A DNA stretch of 64,000 nucleotides from Phaseolus vulgaris (taxonomy: Eukaryota > Streptophyta > Magnoliopsida > Fabales > Fabaceae), in the NCBI RefSeq assembly GCF_000499845.2, contig NC_023759.2, forward strand, positions 45,478,672 through 45,542,671, written 5' to 3'. Position numbers and translations under genes: made by a program. Shown here one piece after another: positions 1 through 11,331 of this stretch. Below the pieces are notes generated by a model. The model did no database searches and was not told the origin of the DNA. It worked only from the letters and a program-made list of their open reading frames with translations. Positions within the stretch are counted from its first letter, which is position 1, and each line of letters opens with the position of its first letter.

Positions 1-2699
1 CCAAGAGGAATATTCAGAAGGATACTCTGTCACGAACTTTAGTTTTGAAATACTAAGAACTTAGTTTCCAATGCTTTGGCTGCATGTTCCTTTCTTCTCA
101 TGGAATGCGGCATGCATCTTTCTTTGCCCTATTAAGGAAAACATTATATTTGCTTAAGGAATCCTGTGAAAAGCTGATTAACAAGGTGCACATTTAGTAC
201 ACAAAAAAACATTATTAAGTAACATCAAGATGTACTCATAAATAACTTTATTCTTTTAGTAATAAGATTCATTCCTATGAAAAAATATTTGTTAGGAGAA
301 ATTAAACTCGAAAAATGAATCTTAATACTTTGAGATTATTATTTATTAGCATGCATGCAGATTGGGTTGGATAGGAATTATGTAATCTTGTTAAAAAAAT
401 GAATTACTCAAACTCATTACTCAATCTAATAAAAGAATTTCGTGATAAGTTCGGTGGAGTGTCTACATCTTTTGGGATGGGTTAAAATTTTGAAAAATAT
501 TTTTTTATTAAAATTTGTAATTCTCAAGCATTTATTGTTATTAGATTTTAAAAAAATATTATTATATAATTATTGTAAATAAAATTGAAAAAAATAATAA
601 GTGAATATATCAAGTATAACCTAATTCAAACAATAACACAAAATTTACTTTAATACTTCAAAGTTAAGTCATAATTATTTTATTGTATACTTCAAGCATT
701 TATTATTGTATACTTCAAAGTTAAGTCATATAGTATTTGTGAATGTAAGACTTGAAGTATCATACCATGTTAAATTTATTGTATAGTAGTCTTATTTGTA
801 GGAGTACATATATTAGAATAGATTATTTTCTTATTGCATGATTCTAAATCTTATAATAAACGGGTCAACGGATATAACAAAGTCTGAATAGACATTTAAA
901 AACTTGTACAATCACATTTTTAATATGATGCAATGATAATACTTCATATTTAAATATAATTTAATGCATAAATATAGAATATCAACGTACATCAAGATAT
1001 TTTTTTAACATGAAATAAAATTTTCATTAAATTTTTATTAATAATAGAAACTATTTTAAATACTAATAATTTTTTAATTTATAAAATAAAATATAATTTA
1101 ATTAATATAATAATTAATTATTTTTTGTCAATAAAATTATTTTTTATTTAATATTTTTTTATAATGGAATGAAATATTTTAACACACCAATAATTTATAA
1201 AAAAAAAAACTAATATCATAAGTTAACTAACTAACCTAGCCACGAAACTAAATAAAAGACAATAAGAACAAGCTCTAAACAAACCACCTATCAGTCCTAC
1301 AATACAACTAATAGCATAGTAGATATGTAAAAAAAATATGAAGATTCAAAGAATAATTTTAAAATAATTACTTCTTATTCTCACCAATTTACTTTTCTTA
1401 ATGTAATCATTCTAATTAACACTACGTGTCAAAATTTGATAAAATAACATATCAATTCATTAAATGCTTTTAAATTTTTACAAAGTAAAAAAATTATAAA
1501 TTTTGATATAATTTAAAATTAATTTATATTTTATGGGATGAATATATTTTAGTGTGTAATATATCTTTTAATTAAAATGTAAATAAATTTCTATTATTAG
1601 CTATATATATATATTTCCACTATATATTATTGACATGAAATATTACCAATATCATAAGGAAAAGAAACAACAAATGTTAAAATAAGTTTTTAACCTCTCT
1701 ACAGTATAATATGTGTAAGGACTGCAGTTAACATGTAATTCAATTGCCTCTCTTTATTCTTAAATTTAACAAAGTTCTATATATTGTACCATCCTGTATA
1801 GTAAATAAAATAAAATATTAAATCATTCCAATTGAAGATAAAATAAATAAAAAATTAATCTGGATGAGTGAGAACATTGACGAAGATGGAAAAGGACACG
1901 CTCAGTAAGGAGATATATACTCTACTATTTTCTTGCTGTTTAATACCTTTCCTTTCTTCTTACCATCTTAATGGACTTTAGATATAATTTAATATTATAA
2001 AACCTATTAATAATAAAGTAAGTTTTATATTACTTATATAAATGTATTTCCAACCCAATACCTTAAAATACCTAAGAAGAAATCATAACATAAATGCATA
2101 TTCTAATCTAATTTTAGTTATTTCCGCCCATAATTCGCATTTAGCTTTTAAGTTACATGAGAAGTATACATTGACTACTACTTTTCACAGTCCATCCCCT
2201 TTTACTCTCTTTTTTCCCTTTTATTTTGATAAAGTACGTATTAATATTTGGCTTTGCAATTAAATTAATCTTAATTTGTTCGGAAATCATGCAATTTGCT
2301 TTTAGAGTTCCACGTTAACGTAGCTAGGCACAATAGTCATGTCAATGTTGTTTCAAACAATTTGTGTGGCTTACGATAAATATCAACAAAAAGTAGAATA
2401 CAACATGTATATAGAAAGGAGACAAAGCACCAAATGTGGCTGAGAACATAGCTAGTTTACCATTTACTTTTCTGCAGCTAATTAAGTAAATAAAATGACA
2501 GCTGGCACAACCTGTCACAGTAGAACATCAAAGAAAACGTAAAGAAATGAAATTAAGGTAAGAATATGAAAAATTTTCTCACCTTAATTTAACTACTGCA
2601 CATTACAGGAGTAAAATTAGATGGGAGACTAGTTAACCCAACTAAGGAATAAAAAGGTTGAGCAATGACGAATTATTACTAGTCTCAAGTGTTAACTAT
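1..2699. other. AT-rich intergenic spacer
   Basis: No gene is recognisable here. The sequence is strongly AT-rich, with homopolymer runs and short AT repeats. The one reading frame near 2042 has no recognisable domain and lies in low-complexity sequence. The right end runs into the 3' side of the minus-strand ALMT gene, so its 3' UTR probably occupies roughly the last 200-300 bases. Confidence 0.6.
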
Positions 2700-4783
2700 T
2701 TACATATGTTCGGAGGGTTTTGTTCGTGTCTTTTCTTTTTCTGGCGAGTCTGTGGTTATCTCTGGGATCGTAATTTCAACGTGGTCGACAGTGGTTTCAA
2801 TATCCACAACAGGTTTTACGATACCTCGATGAAGAAGGTGTGGCTTCTCTGGTGAAACATTGGATTCTACAACACTCTTGAAGTAGGCTAAGTCAGAAAG
2901 CTCGGAAACAGACTCGTATATTTTCTCCACTGACTTGGTGATTTCTTCGAGAATTGAAGCAACCGTGGCAACTGGGATTATAGTTAGCAGATCAGCGTCT
3001 TCCAAAGAAACGGTTTCAAGGACAAATTTGAGGTCTTCAACTGCAGTTTTTGAATTCTCGATGTGGCTTTTGGCAGCTGATGGGTGTGTCATTGTTTTGA
3101 CTGATGAAGATATTACGTTTAACGCCTTGTTCGACTCTGAAATCATCTTTGTGCATGGTTCTTGAACTTTACACTTGAATTCCAAAGATGTCTGCAGTCA
3201 CAAAAATGCGTGTATGTATTAGCTTCAAGCTTATAAAGCTGAAATTACTTTTTAGTTTTGAAGTGTTTTCACTACTGTACATTTTTTTTATCAGCGTGTA
3301 TATTACAGTTAATTTGTTTAAAATTGTTTTCTTATTACCAAGCTTGAATTCTTTTGAAAATAGACATGGAAGTGAGTACGTCTCAAATATTTCATGTTTT
3401 TCACGTAGAGAGAATGATGTCTTACTTGGATTTCCGGGTTAAGGTAGTTGTTAAGGGTTTCAATCTTGTAAGCACATTCCCGAGTAAGTACTCCAATCTT
3501 CAAGTACTGCTTCCAAGGATGTCGAAGACGAAAACGGCCATGTCCCGGTTCCCACCTTGCAAAATTTGCCTGTGCAATATATATAATGTTAATGTTTGAT
3601 CAATCTATCAAATAAAAATGTTGAATAATATCTCAGAAGAGAAAAATAAACTCACCAAGGACTCTTCACTTGCTTTGGAGTTGAGAATACTTTTGTATCC
3701 CTCAAGAACTGACTTCTCACATTTTTCTTTACCCTCTGAGCAATGAAAATATTCCACTTCAAATCCTGAAAGATGATCAGAGCTTCAGATATTAACACAT
3801 GAAACACAAGAAAGAAGCATGTGACTAATGGTGGTTCGAATATAGATACCTTCTAGGTAATTTGCCAACTTTTCTACGTTGGAAGCTACCAACTTGTGAA
3901 GGTCTTCACCTGCCCATACTGGACAAATGAAAATGGAGATGACCATGCAAGCTGTTGCCCCTATTAAAATTGTTGAAAGTCTCTGATGGGCAAGCTCAAA
4001 GAGTTGTTCCACTCGATACCCCGAGACAGTAACTAAACAGAATGTCAAGATAAATATCACCACCCCATAGTCATATCTTGCCTTGATCTTCGGAAAAAAT
4101 CTGAAAAAAGTAGCTCCTGCGGCTGCAAACACAAATCCTTTAGCACATTGTTTAGGAAGCAAATGTTAGTCTCAAATCCATGCGGAAGCTCATTTTCTTT
4201 GTTAATATTGTATTTACATATATACCTAGAATGAAGACTAGGATCCCAAGAACAATAGGTTTTTCTCTTTCTCCAAAAGTAGTAGCTAAGTGTTGCCCTC
4301 CAACCCCTAAAGCACCAGCTAATAATGTAGCACATCCTCTATTCAAACCTTTGCTGAGGGTTGCACCTGGTTAATTAGGAACCAAACATATCATATGTTA
4401 CTTTAATACTCTTCAGACTTTGGCCATTAATTATATAATAATGAGAAATATACATGAGTGTGTTTGTGCATTATTCTATAATGTCTCCACTTACCTACGC
4501 TGAATTCAAATACAACCACCACTGTCAGAACAGCCCACATTCCAGCAACTCCGAAGCCATCATAAAGAGGCCTCGAGTAGTAAAACAAGGAAACCAAGGT
4601 AAGAGCAAATGCAACTTTTAATGAGTGAAATACTCGTCTGGGGTCATCTTTTCCAATCTTTGCTATGCTCCTTGTGAAGTTGATAACCATGGACTTGATG
4701 TTCCCAGGCAAAGCCTTGAGGCAGTTTCCCCAATGAGCAAGAAACCCTCGCTTGTTTGTTTCCATTGTTGACTCAATATCCAT
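2700..4783 (-). CDS. ALMT-family anion channel (aluminium-activated malate transporter-like)
   Basis: Six coding exons on the minus strand: 4783-4495, 4366-4226, 4122-3850, 3765-3656, 3569-3426 and 3191-2700. All introns are GT-AG, the phases are consistent, and the sum is 1449 nt, or 482 residues plus stop. The N-terminal half (about residues 50-200) is hydrophobic, with the ALMT membrane signatures [16 protein letters not shown] (residues 63-78), [11 protein letters not shown] (97-107) and [11 protein letters not shown] (153-163). The hydrophilic C-terminal half carries the family WEP motif (W277-E278-P279, then GHGRF) and ends in a Ser/Thr/Glu-rich tail. Family members are plasma-membrane or tonoplast channels for malate and other anions, acting in aluminium tolerance, guard cells or ion homeostasis. 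The length fits the usual 450-550. The pattern looks closest to the ALMT2/ALMT10-type clade, from memory only. ATG 4783 is preferred over an in-frame ATG at 4936, which lies inside a TATA-like box. No disabling change is visible. Confidence 0.93.
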
Positions 4784-4934
4784 GACTAGATATAGAGTGG
4801 AGAACAACCTTGCCACAAATGTGCTGGGTGATACAGCAAGTTTTAGAAGAGAGCTAGGAACAAACAGCAGGTATGAAATTATGTAAGGGAAAGAATTTGA
4901 GAAGGTTGGGAAGTGAATGACTTTGAAGACTGAC

Positions 4935-4943
4935 ATTTATAGG
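4935..4943 (-). promoter_or_regulatory. Candidate TATA box of the ALMT gene
   Basis: Read on the minus strand the sequence is CCTATAAAT, about 155 bases upstream of the chosen ATG (4783). Transcription would then start near 4905-4910 and give a 5' UTR of roughly 125 bases. The position overlaps the alternative in-frame ATG at 4936, which argues that this ATG is not translated. This is motif-based inference only. Confidence 0.4.
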
Positions 4944-5509
4944 AACAGAAAGTACAGCTGTGTCGTGCAGCAAAGATTTTTTAAAATCAGATACATGAGT
5001 TGCTGTCTTTTTGCGGAAAGAGAAAGACTGGTTCTCTTTGAGAAAAAAAAGTTACATTGTCACGGCACATATATGTCATTATGATTAAATACAAAATGCC
5101 CATAACTCTAAAAGTATATACTTTTAGAAATTCATTTCCCTGACCAAAATAATTAATCTACCAAAACTTACATAGACAGGGAATGTTAGGATATATGCTT
5201 CCAGCTATAATAGTTTACTTCCCAAAGCAGATTAAACAAAGTTAATTTACAAGTTCAGACGCATAAGAAAGATTAAATAGGGTAGTAATTCAGTAAGACA
5301 AGTAACTGGTATACATACTTTAGTCAGAGTCAGCCATTGAATCGCTGTATCCCACCTCCCTTTGTTTTGCCCTTTTTCTTTGGTAAATTATATTTACATT
5401 TTTTTAAATCAATGTTTCTCTACATAAATTTCACTTCTATATGTTTCATCTTTACATTTTATCGCCCTTTATGTTTTCCAAGGTTATATTTTCCCACTTT
5501 ATAGTTTTA
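4944..5509. other. Upstream region of the ALMT gene
   Basis: AT-rich promoter-side DNA with no ORF of note and no recognisable repeat boundary. It holds whatever distal regulatory sites serve the minus-strand ALMT gene. None can be named from sequence alone. Confidence 0.4.
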
Positions 5510-5990
5510 TAGAGGTGAGGGTTGTACGACTGATCACATGTCTGAGTCTCTATTACTGGATCGACTGATTTTATGGTTCATTTTAATGGATTAACCGACA
5601 TCTCAATTCTAATTACGCTTAAACAAAGTCAGTGAAGCTAATCCACGATTAAAAGTTAAGTAATGTATTTCTAAACATGATTAAACTCCCTAATTTAACC
5701 CAATAAGGAAGACCCATTAGAATAATATAAATAACACACATTCCAAGATCCAGGTACGTCATGATATACGGTGCTCTGACAACCGATGGCTGAATATCTT
5801 TACTGACTTAAGCATCAAAGTGCCTTCTGCAGGTACCACCCGAGTCTGAACTACGAGAAGACCAAGAGATGAGACGAGTAGGAGTAGCAAGGAGCTTGCA
5901 AGGAAGGAAACTGAAGCACAATCCGACCAATCGACTCAGAAAGAAGAAGAGTGATCTCAATAGTTCATTGAACCCCAACCCCATTCGAGA
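5510..5990. mobile_element. Probable LTR-retrotransposon remnant
   Basis: A less AT-rich block that contains a segment around 5805-5845 (ACTGACTTAAGCATC, then a GCAGGTACC segment) of a kind often found at the ends of plant LTRs. A similar motif (ACTGACTTGAGCG, then GCAGGAGG) occurs near 26533 in this window, which suggests two relatives of one element family. No intact LTR pair, primer-binding site or coding sequence is visible. The boundaries are approximate and the class is inferred. Confidence 0.35.
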
Positions 5991-6024
5991 ACAAGTTCTC
6001 TTAACTTTTCTCTTAACTTTGAAT

Positions 6025-6290
6025 TTTTTTTTATCAGCAATGAATTAATGAAATTAAAATAGAACACTTGAAGGGTGTCCCAACTTTTATACAATACTCA
6101 AAACTCAGATACAACTGTTGGCTCACGCATACACTTACTCTTGTATCACAAGCTAAGAGTTACTCCTACCGTGCCAGATATATACACCACAGGGCCATCC
6201 ATCTACTAAACCATTTACCAAACCCTCAGCCCATCCAATTGGCTCACAAAACCACAGCTGCAGCCACTTAATGTAAATTTTGAATCAGTT
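6025..6290 (-). mobile_element. LINE 3' end (UTR and A-tail), minus strand
   Basis: Read on the minus strand this ends in TTCATTGCTGATAAAAAAAA, preceded by a segment reading GTTGGGACACCCTTCAAGTG. That organisation (a 3' UTR closing in a short A-tail after GCTGATA) is typical of plant L1-type LINE 3' ends. No coding sequence of the element remains. The 38.4 kb and 8.5 kb relics in this window end in a related GTTGATAAAAAA tail. Confidence 0.45.
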
Positions 6291-8245
6291 GCACAGGGCA
6301 GACAAAATCTATGGAATGCTGTTGTTTGAACTATTTGGGATCATAGGAATTATATCAACCTTTTTTAGATATAATTTCTGATCATATCTAAAATTATGTT
6401 TTAGAAATAAAAAGAGTGACAATGAATAAACAATAAGAGCATTTGTCGTGGTAAAGCGTGAGCTACTAAAGAGTCATCTCAATATAGCGGGTAAAGTATA
6501 TCATACAAACAATTTGTCAGTTTCTCTATTAGTTTATAACAATCTAGCAAAATGATATTCATATGTTTAAATTTGTTTCCGTAACTTTATATTCGATTTG
6601 TTATCTCTCTCACTTTTTCCTATATTATTACTGTTTAAAATAAGCAAGTAAAATTAAGAAAAGTGCAAGTAACTCTAACTTTTACACACAACATTCAGTT
6701 CAGGGGCTCCTTAGAAATCGAAAAGAAGCCCTACAAGAAAATACTTGTTAGTATTGATCATATTCTAATAATAAATAGCAACTTTAATGACTATTTTAGC
6801 TTCAGAAAAGTGATGACGATGCGTCATTATGACATTATTAAAAAAATATTCATGCAGAAATTTCAAATTACATATATTTATCAATATCCAAGTGGTGATT
6901 TTTTTCAAAATTCATAACGTATTTTTATATTGGTTGTACTATAACAAGTTACATTTGTAACCAATATAAAAAGTTTAAAAATATTACATTAGTTTAGAAA
7001 CAACGGATTATATTGATTATATATTTATAGTTTTTAGTAAAAGTATTCTATTATGTTAATTATTTTCTTAAAGTGCATAGAAGGATTTAGGGGTTGTGTA
7101 GAAAAACTGTTAGGTCTCGACTCGTGATGTGGTATTATATTGGATTTATCGGAATAAATCCCATAATTAAGGATTGAGAGAATGAGAGTTCGTCTTTAGA
7201 ACCTCGTCGATCCCCACATACGACGTATATGATCAATCATTGTATTTAAGTTATTGTTTATTTTAGAATTTAGAATTTCATCATGATTTTGTTCTTAAAA
7301 TGCGTCTTGAATTATTAAAGGAATAATGTGTATATAATTTTTTCTTACTTTCGCTCCTAATATATATATTTAATTATTTTCTTTACATCTATTTTGCACT
7401 TTTCTCTTTTTCTTGACATTGCTCACTTTTTTTTACGTTTAAAATAAATGTATCATATTTTTTTATCAGTATAAATACAACAGAAAAGAAAATATACACT
7501 AAAAAACTATGTCTAAACAAAGTATAGATAGTGCTACTATCCTTCAAATACCTCCAAATACCCAAACAAACTGTATCATCGTTTCAAGGCACGCACACAT
7601 GTATAAGTTTACGAACTCCTACAACATCTTTGTTTACATCATAGGTACATTTTTTCATCAAGTCCCTGCCTTACTCATCACAACATATATATCATTCTAC
7701 ATAAGCCTATGGAATGATTGTGTTTGCCTTTTAAATTAGTACTTGCTGTGTATCTTCAAACTACAACTCTGACTCTCATAATGGTTTTCTATCAACTCAT
7801 ATGTGAAAAGCGAAAAATGAAAAAAAAAAAGCCAGACTCTCTACTATATTTCCATTATATATATCACCTTTAGTTATTAGAATATAATATAAGTTATTAA
7901 ATTTAGATCTTACTTTTACAAGTTTAAATTACAACTATATGGGACAAAAGCTTGAGAGTGTTTAAGTACCTCTATTACATTATATTATGTATAAAGCTTG
8001 CTTTATTCTAATATCAAATTTAATACATATTTCTTATTTTTGTGAGTAACTAATGCAATAAATAATTAAATATATTTTAAATTTAATTTAGATATATATT
8101 CAGTAAGTTTAAATTTTCTGTTTGAGATTCAATATTGATTAATAAATTATTATTTTAGAGTAAATTTTGAATTCATCAAATAGACACTTTTGAACAAAAT
8201 TGTGCAGTACTTGATTAAAATACCTTAAAGTCTTACATTTGTTTT
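6291..8245. other. AT-rich spacer, no gene seen
   Basis: Short frames at 6663-6917 and 7509-7739 have low-complexity composition and no recognisable domain. A slightly GC-richer patch at about 7085-7235 may be an old repeat fragment, but no ends or coding sequence can be assigned. Confidence 0.5.
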
Positions 8246-9329
8246 GGGATGGCAATATAGGACGGATCATACGGGTCGATCCGTAACTCGTTATCAAAAG
8301 TATAAGACGGGCTCACTAATCTAAACTGTTGACTTGTTTAGGCCCGTCCCGCATAAACGAGGCGGGGCAGGTTAGCTCGCTAACCTTCATAAATAAATAA
8401 ATAATTATTTTATTTTATATATAAAAAAATATACTCTATTTACCCATTATTGCAGTATGATATTTATTTTATTTTATTTTAAAAAAATAAATTTAATGTA
8501 TTAAAAAAAGAATGTTTTATTTTAATAATTTAAAGTAGTTAGTTTTTTTTTATCAACAATAATAAATAAATAAATAAGAACCTTTAGGGTTGATCCAATA
8601 CAAAATCACACAAAAACAAACAACCCCTACTCTCAAAAGTTTGTCACTAACTTCCAACTAGAACAAATACATTCTGATCAACCTAAATAAATCACTTATG
8701 TTTAATTGAATGTATACAAACTAGGGGATCAAGACACCAGTCATAAAAGTAAAAAACAAGCATATTAGACTTTAGAGGTTACCCAGGACCAGGCCTTTAG
8801 TTGAGTCATGGAGTTAGTATGAAGAATGTCAAATGATTTATTTTTAAGCAAAGTCTTATATTTAAAATTTGTTAATAAAAAATTAATATAAAGAAGAAAT
8901 TTCAACAAGATAGTTAAAAAATTAGTCATCTTCATTAAAATATTTTGTAGCAAAACTTTGATAAGATATTCTTGTACATTTACATACCTATATAGGAAAA
9001 ATAGATGCAAAGCAAGACTTTAATTATTTTTAATCAAGCCTTCTAACAACCTTCATACTTGAATTTATATTTTTATCTTAATTAAATGAATTGAATCAGA
9101 GATAAAACTTTAATTTTCCAGTGGTAGGAATAAGTTCTTTTATAATTAATAAAATTTTAATTTTTGAAAAAAAAAATTATGCGGGTTGACCCACGGGTTA
9201 TCTCTTATGCGGAGCAGAACAATGAAATGATCTCACACTTTGTGCGGGGCAGTCCAACCTGACCTGCATTTTTGCAGGTCAATTGCGGAGCGGACCTATG
9301 CGGGACAGGCCAACCCGCATTGCAGTCCC
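8246..9329. mobile_element. hAT-like non-autonomous transposon, interrupted by a LINE
   Basis: The left end reads GGGATGGCAATATAGG and the right end, reverse-complemented, reads GGGACTGCAATGCGGG. Both are followed by GC-rich subterminal sequence with repeated CGGG/CCCG words (8268-8375 and 9180-9320). This matches the style of plant hAT elements whose ends begin with a GGGATGGCAA-like word and carry GC-rich subterminal repeats. The flanks show no clear 8-bp target duplication, so the exact borders are uncertain. The interior holds no transposase; part of it is a minus-strand LINE relic (8529-8830). Confidence 0.45.
8529..8830 (-). pseudogene. LINE (L1-type) C-terminal pol and 3' UTR fragment
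   Basis: On the minus strand, 8812-8765 encodes QLKAWSWVTSKV. A shifted frame just downstream gives DWCLDPLVC near 8745-8720. Both are recognisable as the extreme C-terminus of plant LINE reverse-transcriptase ORFs. They are followed by a 3' UTR containing a TATTTATTTATT stretch and a GTTGATAAAAAA tail at 8575-8529. Stops and a frame break show it is dead. It sits inside the hAT-like element, so it may be a later insertion. A related copy with the same tail lies at 38390-38770. Confidence 0.6.
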
Positions 9330-9416
9330 TTTTGATTTTGTGTGCCTTGGTATTCATATACAAAATGTTGTTGAAATTTCATAAAATTTATTAAACAAGA
9401 CATTACATAGTAAAAT

Positions 9417-9766
9417 GTGGTTGTTGAGTTTTATGGAATTATACATGTTATGGAGAAAGCTCAAAAGATGGGGTTTATTAATGTTTGGTTTGAATGTGAT
9501 TATGTCTTGGTTTGTGTTGCGTTTACCGCTAGGACTAATGTTCCGTAGATGCTTCGTAATCGATGAAATATTTGTCTTACTTGCTATGGAAAAATCATGT
9601 TTAGGATTACCTATATTTTTTGTGAAGGACATACATGACTGATAAGTTGACTAAATTAGGATTTATTCATAGAGAATCATTTCATTGGTATAATAGGGTT
9701 GCATCTAGTCTGTTATTAGAATTTTTTATGAATATGTATAGTCTACTTTTGTATAGTTTTTGTTAA
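9417..9766 (+). pseudogene. Decayed RNase H domain of LINE/retroelement type
   Basis: Read on the plus strand from 9417, the frame gives AQKMGFINVWFECD, AFTARTNVP and later YIFCEGH. After one frame shift near 9640 it continues DKLTKLGFIHRESFHW, and the frame closes with TAA at 9764-9766. This is the C-terminal half of the plant retroelement RNase H domain: the conserved ECD acidic centre is present, and a helix leads to an EGN-x-x-AD-like segment that is degenerate here (EGH). Two in-frame TAG/TGA codons replace Trp codons, and one TGA lies at the frame break, so it cannot be translated. No upstream reverse transcriptase is recognisable. It abuts the hAT-like right end at 9329. Confidence 0.7.
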
Positions 9767-11270
9767 CATATGAGTTTTGGTCTAATCCCCCATATTTTTA
9801 TTTTTTCTTTTTTTTCAATAATATATTTTTTCATATGATAACAGATAATTGTTATTGTTTGAGGTATCAACCTAGCTGAGATGTCAAGTTGCATAATAAT
9901 ATCTAACATGAAAGCTTTATAAAAAAAATGTATCCATCAAAATATAAAAAAAGATGTTTCTAAATATAAGGCGTCAAGCATTTAAAACAAAATATTTCGT
10001 GCACAAATTATTATTGTAATTACTACCACAATTACTTTTAATATTATTATTATCTTTATATATAAATTTATTAAATTAATGATTTAATTTTTTTATATAT
10101 CCATATAAAATAAAATTATTAGTATTATTATAAAAAAATTGTTATTAATATTAAGAAAATTATTATTATTATCATAATTATTTTTATTATTATACTAATA
10201 AAATTATCGAAGAATAATTTTGACTATCAATTACCGACATATATTATGTGATATTGATTTGTGTTCAATTATAATAAATTTTACTGATAGATAAAAAAAA
10301 TATAATAATTTTGTATTTTTATATTTGTTAATAAAATTTGTCATTAACTACGACAAACATAAATTCACTTTTAAAATATAAAATAGTTGATAACTAATTA
10401 GATACTAAATTAAAAAATAGTTTATAATTTATTAATAATATAAACTATTTTAAATATTAATAATTTTTATTTTATAAAATATTTTTTTTAAATTGAATTT
10501 TATTTAATTATTCTTTTAAATTGAAGAAAAAAAAATTAGTTGACCGTATACTTGTTGGAAATAGAAGAGAGTTGATTATGGACATTAAATTTTGAGACTA
10601 ACTCAAAAAAACCATAGGTTTAATGTGGAAAAGGATGGAATGAATCCTTATGTTAATATTAAAATAAATAAATAAACTAAAGCTCTTTTAATTTTATGAC
10701 AATAATAAATAATATTAATTTGATGATGCTAAAGAAATCCAAGAGGCGTGCACTAAATGAAAAATAAGATTTTTGAGAAAGTGTGTATAAACATTATTCT
10801 GTTTTTAAGAATGAAAATTTAAATTTATATAAAATGGATGAATTTACATTAAAATAATATTTTGTAAGATTTACACATTTAAATATTTCTTATCACATGT
10901 CTAGACAAAAAATATAAACAAAGTAATTATTATAAAAATAAGTAAACTTGTCATATAAACATTTTTACTATTTTAGATCACTGTTTAAAAATACCTTAAA
11001 AGTTTTTTTTCTTTCAAATTTACGAATAACCTACACATACAGAGATCAGATATAATTTTATATTTAAATAATCTGAAGTAGTTTTATCTCCAGATTTTCA
11101 TTTTTATTTTTTTTATCAACACCAGATTTTCATTCATATTAAATATGTGTAGTTTGATTAGAAAGTGGACAAATGACGAAGCATGCATAAGTCAGCCATT
11201 ACCATGGATATTTTTTTTAAAAAAAATCTCACTTAAAGAATTGTACAACCACAAGGATTAAAAACACGAA

Positions 11271-11331
<61 letters not shown>

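Noticed and set aside
8800..8812. Segment near GGACCAGGCCTTTAG recalled miR166.
   Set aside because: Only a short partial match, and the bases encode the C-terminal tail of a LINE on the minus strand.
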